Assembly: GCA_946803715.1 (NCBI GenBank) | Contig: CAMPET010000057.1 | Coordinates: 5,056-20,172 of the forward strand | Direction of reading: 5' to 3' | From: Beroe ovata | Lineage: Eukaryota; Ctenophora; Nuda; Beroida; Beroidae | DNA: 15,117 bases | Part shown: positions 8,901 through 15,117 of the stretch, one piece after another | Layout: every line of letters starts with the position of its first letter | Numbering within the stretch: the first letter of the stretch is position 1 | Notes under the pieces: generated by a model | Told to the model about the DNA's origin: nothing | Seen by the model: only the letters and a program-made list of their open reading frames with translations | Databases searched by the model: none | Program-made: the position numbers and the translations under genes

Positions 8901-11900
8901 CAGGGAGTGGTGACGGGTGTTATCATGTAGGTACCGTCTTATTAGGTATATGGTGTAGTCTGTTCGTATAATAATATAGAAGTGTAAATTTGCTGTGTTA
9001 GGGTATCCAGTTAGGGTATCCAGTTAGGGTATCCAGTTTAGTTATGAAAAGCTTCATCGGTATATCAGCTTCATTGATATTATCAACCTTCAACCAGCAA
9101 ATCATAGTTCAAGCCGGTTTAAATGACACAGTTATTTCATGATGTAATCGAACAGTATTATTGTTCTTATAATTGAAACATGCATAATCACTCAAGATTA
9201 ATCGATCGAATAGTAGTAACACTGATCGTGGTTACCATGCAGTATAATACCAAATTCCCTAATATCACACTCACGGTTTGGGAGGCGCTGCGCCACCCGG
9301 AGTTCCCTCGCCGAGCACCATATTCGTGACAGCCGCTCCGAGATCGCTAATCGCGCGTAACACCTCTGAAACACCTTGACAGTGAGGTTTAGTGACGGGT
9401 GACAGCGATGCTTTCTGTATGTGAGTAGCTCAGCAGCAGCAGCAACAGGAAGTAGGAGTGCATGGGGGTGTGTTTCATCATGATGAGGAAAGAAGAGAGA
9501 GAGTGGACTATAGATGAGGCACACACGGAGAGTGGACCAAAGAGAGTGGACTTTATTGAGTGGACTACAGTGAGTGGACCAATGACCATAGCATAGATGG
9601 GGTGAGGGACAAGATAGGGGTCAGGGTTTGATAATGTCTGGAGAATGGGGTTCATGCGGATGGGGGAATGTTGCACGATGGCGTGGTTCCCACTATTGTG
9701 AAAAATAGAGGGATATCCCGTTAATTATACATAATGATTGATAGTGGAGACCGCGCCTGATTGAGGATATATATGGAGAAGAAGGGATTTGCTTGTGTAT
9801 TATACTGAACATCAGCGGCAAAGAAACCAGCGTTTCATGACATGAAGAGAGGACATCCTTGAGATCCCAGCATTTCGTTATGAGGAGCGAGCAAGTATAG
9901 CAAAATCCAGCAGAGGGTTTTATGGAAACTATCATTCGTGAGAAAGCAAGGTTTCCAAAAAATAAAACCCAAGGCAATACATACTTTAGATAAAAAGTGG
10001 CATTTAAGTGGAGGAAGCACTGTTTTACCTCTTGCGGGTCCCTTCACACAATCCAATATAGACAGCATAGTCTTGGTGAGGGCGAGAAGATCCTTAAACC
10101 CGAAGAATCCAAAATAAACCAAGTGTTTGGCCAGGTTCACCACCTGAAATAAGCAGTGTATGAAGTATTGGGCACACATTGCTTCATTCTTTGACTGAAT
10201 AATCATCATTGTTCGCAAAGGTGTAAGTTTTTCATGATATACCTTGTACACCTCTGTTATGTTACAGCAGTGTTACCTCGTAAGTGAGCTTGTTCTGCTG
10301 CGAGTCTCTGAATACATATGTGTTGGACTCCAAATTACCAAGGTAGTCACGAACAAACTTCGTAACAGCTGTAAACTTCTCTGGGGCCTGGATCAGATTG
10401 TCTAGTAGACAGATGGTAAGACATGGTAATATCAATACAACCACCTAGATGGGTGACAGAGAGATCTGCCAAGACACGTGACAGTGTGACGTTATCCATG
10501 TCATACCACAACCATATGACTGTCACACACCTGAGCAGCAGGAGGACAGTAGTTGTTAATGGTAATCTCATCTGGAATGTAGCTCCACAGTCGAGCGTAC
10601 TTGACACTCTGGTGGTTTTCCTGGGGCTCCCTGTCCACATGCATGTGGAGCATCAGCCGACAGAATGAGGCGCGCAAATCATCCGACAAATCCTCGTCAG
10701 ACATGCACCTGGCGTGATTTATGAAGGAGTCATGAGAGTAGGGTTGTATCAATTACTGTACATAGACTCCTGTCAATATTCCAATGAATTGACCTTTCAT
10801 GAATACTCAATGTGTGGACTGGGTTTTAGTACTTCCACGCAACATCATTGGAATGTTTTGTTTGAGATACACATATTGTTACAGATGATATTTACACGTT
10901 GCTAGTTTGTCAACATGTAGTAGTTTATATCTAATTCAGTACGCTAAGTTGTTTAGTGACAGTCTAACTAAGGTATGTACCGTTCACACTATCATAGATA
11001 TACACTGACAGACGCGTTTTACAAGTACAAATGATAGTTTCCAAAAAATAAAATTCATGTTGTCACTTGCTGCTCTACAATGTAAGAGTCGAAATAACAT
11101 AAGGTCCAGTGCAGCTACTACTCCATAGTTGAAATTTAACGAGAATGAAAACACTTACTTGAGCAATAAATCCACGGAGAGTTGTCCCTTCAAGCTGTTG
11201 ATAGCCAGGTACTGCCTCTCCTGACACATCTGTGAAAAGAGGTCCAGCTGACACCTGTGAGTGATGGTTGTCAGTGATGTTAGTGATGTAAGTGATGTCT
11301 GCAAGTAATGGGAGTGACATCTGCTCGCGATGGAAGTGATGTCAGTAAGTAATGCCAGTGACGCATCAGTAAGTTCATATCTATGAAAGAGAGTAGCAAG
11401 GTCGTCACACTGACTGGTAGTATGCGATGGTAGCCTGATCCGATTCGTTCCCATCTGACACGCTCTTGCTCAGAGTTTTGAGTGAGCTCCGCTCATTTGA
11501 CCCGTACATGTACAGAAACACGTCTCCCTCTTCATCCCTGGGGGAGTGAGTGTATTTATCATGACCGATGGGTATTAGGGGATGGGTATCAGGGGATGGG
11601 TATTAGGGGATTGGTATTAGGGGATGGGTACTAGGGGATCGCATACCCCTGATAGTGATACCATCCTTTGAATACATATACGGCTTGTGATGAGCTACAA
11701 TGTCCTGTATCAGACTGATACGGCATTCATGGTTGTGAGCTAATCACTTGATTGCCCAATTAGTTGGCAATAATTGGGGACTACCATCCATGTGAAATCA
11801 TGTTCGGCCGTAATTATGCGCGGCGCACAATTCAAATTGAGCGCATTCCACGGTACAAAATATACAGCTATGGATATTCGGGTAAATTGATGGAGTGCAA

Positions 11901-13741
11901 TATACCCTTATATGGAATAAATGACCATGATTCATTGATTCAGTACCGAGCAGGATTGCCAGTAAGCATTCCACGTCATTTCGGCTGGCTATTGTGATTG
12001 TGACGTATGGTATAACGTATGTCATACGTCACAAATACCATTATTTACTAATGCAACAGCAGCTTCCAAACAGCATCGAAATATTTTACTGTAGGCGAGC
12101 GTCAGCTGTGACACACGTCTCGTGTCACAGCTTGCCCCAAGGTAGAATGACAACCTGCAACCATACAATGAACGGTTGTTATAGCAACACTTACCTGACT
12201 TCCATAGCAACACTAACCTGGTTTCTATGAGGATGTCAGCGTTCTGGGGAGCGAGCACAGACTGACATATCAGTTCTTGTGTGGACGCTATCGCTACTCC
12301 CTTACAGACGCACAGATCAGACAAGTAGGAGAGATAACGTCCCTCTTTGTTCTTCCTAACCAACTGGACGAAAGTGTTGATCTCCTTTGCGTTGATGTGC
12401 TTCTCCAGCAACTTCCTGTTGTTGTTGAGGAGTGCTGTAATCGTGTCCTCCGCTAGAATGTCGTATCCTATCTGACTCTGCATGAAGGAGAACCACGTCT
12501 TTGCTATGTACTCCTGAGAAAAGGGTGTGCCGTGTTACAGCAGTGGCATCAGAACTGGGCATCAGAACCGGGCTCAGGGTGTCAGCGGGCATCATGGCAC
12601 GCATGTGGTGAGGGACAGGGGTGAGTCAAAATACCTGGTTTTTACGATAAGATTGCTGGGATACTTTGATCATTCGGTAACAGAGTCGACATATTGATCG
12701 GAACGGGGAAAATTTTTTGTCGAGCAGCATTTCCATAGGGGTGTCCTTATTGAAGGGAGCCTTGAGAAGTTCGAATACCTGCGAGTTTGGATCATGATAT
12801 ATCTGTATTATATGTATAAGTGTGTGGTCATTATTAATCTGTCACACAGGGATCAATGCGGGAACCTGTTTGAGGATATCCTGCTCTCTGACAAGTTTCT
12901 GTCTGTCTCTGTTAGGTTTACCCTGCACGTTCATTACATCCCGTGTTGTGAGATCCACCTCCAGACAAAAACATATCAACTCCGATAATAGGACTGTCAG
13001 TGCTCTGAAATAGGATATTCCAATGATTCAAATCTTAAACTTTGTCACACTTTCGATAACGAAGTGATTTAACATTAGATTGAATAGATTTTGTGGTTAG
13101 GGATCTATAAATCCGTGCTTATTGCAATCTCGCCTATCAACATTACACATGCTAGGCATTAGTGCTTAAGTACATGAACATCATACATGCTTTCTCAAAG
13201 ACATCATGTACCTATCAGTCCCTACATCAATCAATTCTATTGATGAAAGGTTGACTGTTAATGAATCGTAGGAGAGAGAGAGGTTGTGAAACCACGACAT
13301 TTCCCAGACTGGTTTATGGAAACATATCCGGGTCAACCAAAATGAGAGGGGTCGCATGACAAAATGATAGTAAAACACTGATATCTCACTTATTGAAGTG
13401 CTGGGACTGCCGCATCGAGTCATGATCAGTTCTAGGAGTAATTTTTATTGGATTCTATGCTAATTAGAGTTGACACACGATTAATGAGCTAATCAGGAAC
13501 GTAGATGTTCAGCTAGCATTCAAATATGGATAATATTTGAGACATTCTGACACATTCAGTAGCACAATCAGAGCACTCACTTTCTCCCGTTAGCTGTCAG
13601 GGCTCCGTTCTTAACTTGAGACACGGCTTCTTTGAGAACCAAGCAAGCATCGTTGGCAAAGTCGAGATCTCGCACTTCAGCAGTAGGTACAGATACAATC
13701 GCGAACGCCTCTTTATCTTCTCTTACACGAGCTAAACCGAC
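4200..13741 (-). CDS. ITPR: Inositol 1,4,5-trisphosphate receptor, partial gene (21 internal exons)
   Basis: IP3-gated Ca2+ release channel of the ER. Exons in gene order (complement): 13581-13741, 12866-13004, 12635-12778, 12218-12513, 11415-11537, 11159-11254, 10531-10708, 10277-10387, 10029-10143, 9275-9365, 8714-8872, 7699-7901, 6790-6844, 6461-6626, 6050-6158, 5756-5916, 5525-5668, 5207-5327, 4891-5093, 4501-4661, 4200-4332. All introns are GT-AG and all phases join, giving 1023 open codons. The translation aligns along its length with my memory of vertebrate IP3R1 from about residue 418. Landmarks include [93 protein letters not shown] and [12 protein letters not shown]. These are IP3R rather than ryanodine receptor signatures. 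The suppressor/MIR N-terminus and the RIH-associated and pore C-terminus are not in the window. No frameshift or internal stop was found, so the gene looks functional. The symbol names the family; a paralogue cannot be chosen. Confidence 0.96.
4680..4817. repeat. Long purine-rich tract (pyrimidine-rich on the ITPR transcript)
   Basis: About 138 bp of G/A with few pyrimidines on the plus strand, including GGGGAGGGGAGAGG and GGGAGGGGGG runs. In the ITPR transcript it becomes an extended CU tract leading to the acceptor at 4662. It could also adopt triplex or quadruplex structure. Confidence 0.85.
4840..4890. repeat. CA/GT microsatellite forming the donor of ITPR exon 4891-5093
   Basis: CA repeat with small interruptions on the plus strand. 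On the transcript the exon ends CAGGAG and the intron begins directly with GTGTGTGTGTGT, so the repeat itself supplies the 5' splice site. The exon end is fixed by the QDIVMQE alignment and by phase. Confidence 0.9.
5702..5729. repeat. Short palindrome in an 87-nt ITPR intron
   Basis: ATTGTACATT occurs twice (5702 and 5709, overlapping) and is followed by its complement AATGTACAAT at 5720-5729, one base after the second copy. A cruciform or tight hairpin is possible in an intron that is only 87 nt long. Confidence 0.8.
6050..6844 (-). CDS. ITPR: ITPR exons 13-15: microexon plus central RIH block
   Basis: Exons 6790-6844 (only 55 nt), 6461-6626 and 6050-6158 encode fragment residues 606-715. 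The microexon gives [17 protein letters not shown], matching the weakly conserved FEHIEEQAEGIFGGSE region, and its phases join the flanking exons exactly. The next exon holds the family signature [19 protein letters not shown] followed by [20 protein letters not shown]. The third begins [17 protein letters not shown] and ends [10 protein letters not shown], right before the vertebrate linker that is alternatively spliced. The acceptor of 6461-6626 is preceded by a long CU-rich tract on the transcript strand. Confidence 0.95.
6159..6460. other. ITPR intron, 302 nt
   Basis: Donor GTACACAT and acceptor TCTCTCTCCCAG belong to neighbouring introns; this one runs from the donor after 6461 to the acceptor before 6158. 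Nothing else was recognised. Confidence 0.7.
6845..7698. other. ITPR intron, 854 nt, the longest internal one seen
   Basis: No extra exon is required by phase and none was recognised. It contains the 30-bp palindromic direct repeat at 7393-7452 and a small duplication ATACCAACATTGA-like near 7200-7240. Confidence 0.7.
7393..7452. repeat. Two 30-bp direct repeats with palindromic cores
   Basis: Units begin at 7393 and 7423. Each starts with GTCATCATGATGAC, a perfect 14-bp palindrome, followed by ACATGTCA(C/T)ATCATGC. The copies differ at only one or two bases. Confidence 0.9.
7699..9365 (-). CDS. ITPR: ITPR exons 10-12: variable linker and conserved LKIIEIL helix block
   Basis: Exons 9275-9365, 8714-8872 and 7699-7901 encode fragment residues 455-605. 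The first ([20 protein letters not shown]) matches the [20 protein letters not shown] region. The second is lineage-specific low-complexity sequence: an Ala-rich helix-like start, then PPPSP, seven Gly codons and an acidic tail. The third returns to strong conservation ([20 protein letters not shown]), then a polar Ser/Gly-rich end. At the acceptor of 8714-8872 only the site before AGATGAG keeps the frame; the AG two bases further gives an immediate stop. The linker probably loops out of the solenoid, as the corresponding regulatory segment does in vertebrate receptors. Confidence 0.92.
7902..8713. other. ITPR intron, 812 nt, with a degenerate GTGGTGTCAG-like array
   Basis: The stretch 7910-8110 is a degenerate GT-rich simple repeat (GTGGTGTCAGTGTGTG and variants) on the plus strand. 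The rest has no recognised element except a short duplication AGTCTGATTGTAAG near 8157-8187. Confidence 0.65.
8873..9274. other. ITPR intron, 402 nt
   Basis: Contains the 13-bp array at 8997-9038. No coding exon was recognised. Confidence 0.7.
8997..9038. repeat. Three 13-bp repeats GTTAGGGTATCCA
   Basis: Exact units start at 8997, 9010 and 9023. Each includes TTAGGG, but the 13-bp period shows it is a local minisatellite and not telomeric. Confidence 0.92.
9366..10028. other. ITPR intron, 663 nt
   Basis: Contains a 14-bp period array at 9530-9585. The remaining sequence is unremarkable and no exon is required by phase. Confidence 0.7.
9530..9585. repeat. Four 14-bp units starting GAGTGGAC
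   Basis: Units start at 9530, 9544, 9558 and 9572, exactly 14 bp apart. The first eight bases are constant and the last six vary. An isolated extra GAGTGGAC lies at 9501. Confidence 0.88.
10029..11537 (-). CDS. ITPR: ITPR exons 5-9: solenoid following the IP3-binding core
   Basis: Exons 11415-11537, 11159-11254, 10531-10708, 10277-10387 and 10029-10143 encode fragment residues 247-454. Exon 11415-11537 ([12 protein letters not shown]...) replaces a longer acidic, splice-variable linker of vertebrate IP3R1, so the linker is shorter here. Its join to the next exon gives [20 protein letters not shown], matching [20 protein letters not shown] of the family. The segments [47 protein letters not shown] and [12 protein letters not shown] follow in the family order. 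The exon at 10277-10387 encodes a less conserved helical stretch ([16 protein letters not shown]). Introns here are 133-450 nt. The placement of all boundaries is supported by phase and by family order. Confidence 0.94.
10709..11158. other. ITPR intron, 450 nt
   Basis: AT-rich with no repeat or exon recognised. The flanking exons join in phase (LLLK-CMSD), so nothing is missing here. Confidence 0.7.
11567..11636. repeat. Five 14-bp G-rich units (GATGGGTATTAGGG)
   Basis: Units start at 11567, 11581, 11595, 11609 and 11623 with single-base differences. Runs of three to four G recur every 7 bp or so on the plus strand, giving G-quadruplex potential. The array lies 30 bp upstream of the acceptor of ITPR exon 11415-11537, where the transcript is C-rich. 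Confidence 0.92.
11998..12034. repeat. 12-bp inverted repeat with 13-nt loop
   Basis: TTGTGACGTATG (11998-12009) pairs perfectly with CATACGTCACAA (12023-12034). The loop also contains an ACGTAT half of the arm. Both arms carry GACGTA, similar to a CRE half-site. Confidence 0.88.
12104..12132. repeat. 11-bp inverted repeat with 7-nt loop
   Basis: AGCTGTGACAC (12104-12114) pairs perfectly with GTGTCACAGCT (12122-12132). Confidence 0.88.
12175..12188. promoter_or_regulatory. X-box-like motif in an ITPR intron
   Basis: GTTGTTATAGCAAC fits GTHNYY-AT-RRNAAC. It overlaps the duplicated splice-donor block, so it may be a by-product of that repeat. Function is unproven. Confidence 0.25.
12181..12217 (-). 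repeat. Duplicated 5' splice site after ITPR exon 12218-12513
   Basis: The used donor is CCAG|GTTAGTGTTGCTATGG. A near copy, TCAG|GTAAGTGTTGCTATA, lies 23 nt further into the intron and has the stronger GTAAGT consensus. Use of the distal site adds 23 nt and shifts the frame. Confidence 0.75.
12218..13741 (-). CDS. ITPR: ITPR exons 1-4 of this window: IP3-binding core, alpha-helical half, and first RIH domain
   Basis: Exons 13581-13741 (begins in phase, [15 protein letters not shown]), 12866-13004, 12635-12778 and 12218-12513 encode fragment residues 1-246. The segment RDRQKLVR (residues 86-93, 12887-12910) carries the equivalents of R504, K508 and R511. SYRKNQEYIAK (from residue 143) carries Y567, R568 and K569 at 12641-12649. 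These six side chains contact IP3 in the vertebrate core, so ligand binding is expected to be kept; the remaining contacts (265-269 region) are off the right end. The exon at 12218-12513 ([12 protein letters not shown] to NADILIET) is the largest and among the most conserved. Two donors are weak: GTTCCC after 12866 and GTATTT after 12635. The protein reads across both joins in register with the family, which supports them. Confidence 0.95.
13005..13580. other. ITPR intron, 576 nt
   Basis: The exons on both sides join as NGRK-ALTVLL in phase, so no exon is missing. No repeat or RNA gene was recognised. Confidence 0.7.
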
Positions 13742-15117
13742 CTGAGTGTATAATGTATATTATATATGTTAAGCAAACAATCCGATGATTATTCATAGAT
13801 ACAAGATATCGGCCGAAGAATGTAGGTACTTCATAATTACATCCCAGCATAATTACTCTGAGTGCGTGGCGCGGCGCGCGCGCACTTGCGCGCAATAATT
13901 TTGATGTTTACGTAGATTGGGTACCAGAGATGGTTGGCGTAGCGCGTTACAACTAATCCGCTTTCTGGTACATATTGCATTGGCAAATCACATTTTCAAC
14001 CAATACAATGCCATGAAGCGATAAATCAAACATGGTGATGGTCGTTGGAATGACGTGTGCACGTGAACACGGCACTGTGGTCCCAATCCACGGGCTGACC
14101 GCAGGGTCTCCACTAAGGAGGCAGGAGAGAATGTGGCGCAACCCTCTCTAGGATAACCTTGCCCTTTCCCAAGTGAATTGTTCTTTCTCAATTAAGAAGT
14201 AACGACATTCAAACTGATATCTCACTACAATTACCGTTGTCATTATTTTCATACAACCCCTCAAAAATTCGCATCAGAATGACACATTCGGTATGGCACA
14301 TCATCTGATGTCTAACTACGTGATGACTAAGTTATAGCAGGTAAGTGATGAATCGCACATCACATTGAATAAGTTCGATGGACTGATGATATATGCACAA
14401 TGATGGGTAATAAAGTGTGCTAAGTACGGTAGTTCACAATGGCATGCAGTCACATAATAACATTCCGGCCATTATTCTGACATACTGGAACTGCTCTTCC
14501 TTTGTACTGAATACTATTAAGTTCACAGTATGGATCATGAAGTAAGCTAGTGGTTAATAACACCTAAGTGTAAAACACCTATGAAAAGCCAAAACCATTT
14601 TTATGAATGAAACGTCAATGTCCACAATTATGTTTGTAGGTACTATAACATTATCATAACATTGTACTTTGTGCAATGGTATAACACAGCGTTATCATGG
14701 ACCATAATAAGTCGTGTAAACTAAACAGAGAGAATTGCTATAACTGCATTTTGTTGTTGCATTTCATCACATAGCATAACTCACAAAGTAAAAAGTAGTG
14801 TGTGCACTACTGCTACTACAACAAATACTATTCTAGTACTATCATACAGCGAGTATATTATTCAGGAATCTCCCTTTTTAATATTACACTTCTATTTTAG
14901 TATACGGTCTACGGTAAATGCTACTGGGGGTTCGGTATATCACAATTCATTACTGTCAGACTACCAGTGGACTTCAGTGTGTGGGGGAGGAATATTCTGT
15001 GAATGTTATACTGGTGCAGCAGTTATCACACAGCAGTAGTCACACAGCAGTTATCACACAGTAGTAGTCACACAGCAGTAGTCACACAGCAGTAGTCACA
15101 CAGCAGTTATCACACAG
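13742..15117. other. Probable ITPR intron to the right edge, no exon recognised
   Basis: I looked on the minus strand for the preceding family segment (the WVHST..NIPIDKEEEKP region) and did not find it. The sequence is AT-rich, with two CpG-rich patches (about 13866-13895 and 14050-14160) and a 14-bp array at the end. The upstream exons are probably to the right of the window. Confidence 0.55.
15027..15117. repeat. 14-bp array CACACAGCAGTAGT running off the right edge
   Basis: Six full units start at 15027, 15041, 15055, 15069, 15083 and 15097, and a half unit reaches the edge. Two unit types (AGTAGT and AGTTAT endings) are mixed. Total length is unknown. Confidence 0.93.

Larger units (their letters stand above)
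11538..12217. other. ITPR intron, 680 nt, rich in repeats and hairpins
   Basis: Holds the 14-bp array, two perfect inverted repeats (11998-12034, 12104-12132), an X-box-like motif at 12175-12188 and a duplicated donor. The family has an acidic linker at this position, but phase needs no extra exon. Confidence 0.7.

Noticed and set aside
8516-8971. Plus-strand open frame across the GC-rich segment
   Set aside because: It is antisense to ITPR exon 8714-8872, which has matching splice phases on both sides.
8997-9038. Interstitial telomere sequence (TTAGGG)
   Set aside because: The period is 13 bp, not 6.
4200-13741. Ryanodine receptor instead of IP3 receptor
   Set aside because: The IP3 contact residues and the block order ([25 protein letters not shown]) are IP3R-specific.
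13953-14191. Minus-strand open frames as an upstream ITPR exon (PWIGTTVP resembling WVHSTNIP)
   Set aside because: The resemblance is limited to a few residues, the flanking family residues are absent, and no donor in the right phase was found.
14800-15039. 79-codon plus-strand open frame at the right end
   Set aside because: No recognised domain, AT-rich composition, and it ends in the 14-bp array.
15027-15117. CRISPR-like array
   Set aside because: There are no unique spacers; it is a simple tandem repeat in a eukaryotic intron or flank.

Overview
The window is nuclear DNA from a metazoan or a close unicellular relative. It has GT-AG introns, dinucleotide microsatellites, minisatellites, and two recognisable animal ion-channel genes. 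The species cannot be fixed from sequence alone. Compact introns (87 to 854 nt, median about 180 nt) and a divergent voltage-gated K+ channel suggest an invertebrate, possibly an early-branching one; this is inference.

Minus strand, about 13741 down to 4200: 21 consecutive exons of an inositol 1,4,5-trisphosphate receptor (IP3R/ITPR), the IP3-gated Ca2+ release channel of the endoplasmic reticulum. I placed every exon boundary by hand with GT-AG sites and matching phase. The exons sum to 3069 nt, which is 1023 codons with no stop. They cover the second half of the IP3-binding core (contacts matching rat/human R504, K508, R511, Y567, R568 and K569 are all present) through the central regulatory solenoid to a conserved exon ending in VDTE. 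The N-terminal suppressor/MIR half must lie beyond the right edge. The RIH-associated and channel domains must lie beyond the left edge.

Plus strand, 2185 to 3391: one large exon encoding a complete T1-S1-S6 voltage-gated K+ channel (Kv). It lacks an in-frame ATG before T1, so at least one upstream exon is needed. A speculative phase-compatible first exon lies at 620-672, downstream of a perfect RFX X-box at 391-404. No ITPR exon is visible left of 4200, so the Kv gene probably sits inside, and antisense to, a very long ITPR intron. This is the main structural point of interest.

The rest is intron and flank: a (TG)n tract at the left edge, a 31/32-bp minisatellite just before the Kv exon, three tandem perfect stem-loop units right after the Kv stop, several arrays with exactly 14-bp period, a purine-rich tract plus CA/GT repeat filling one ITPR intron, and several hairpins. 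Functionally, one gene makes a Ca2+ release channel and the other a plasma-membrane K+ channel. Both belong to excitability and Ca2+ signalling, but nothing here shows that they are co-regulated.
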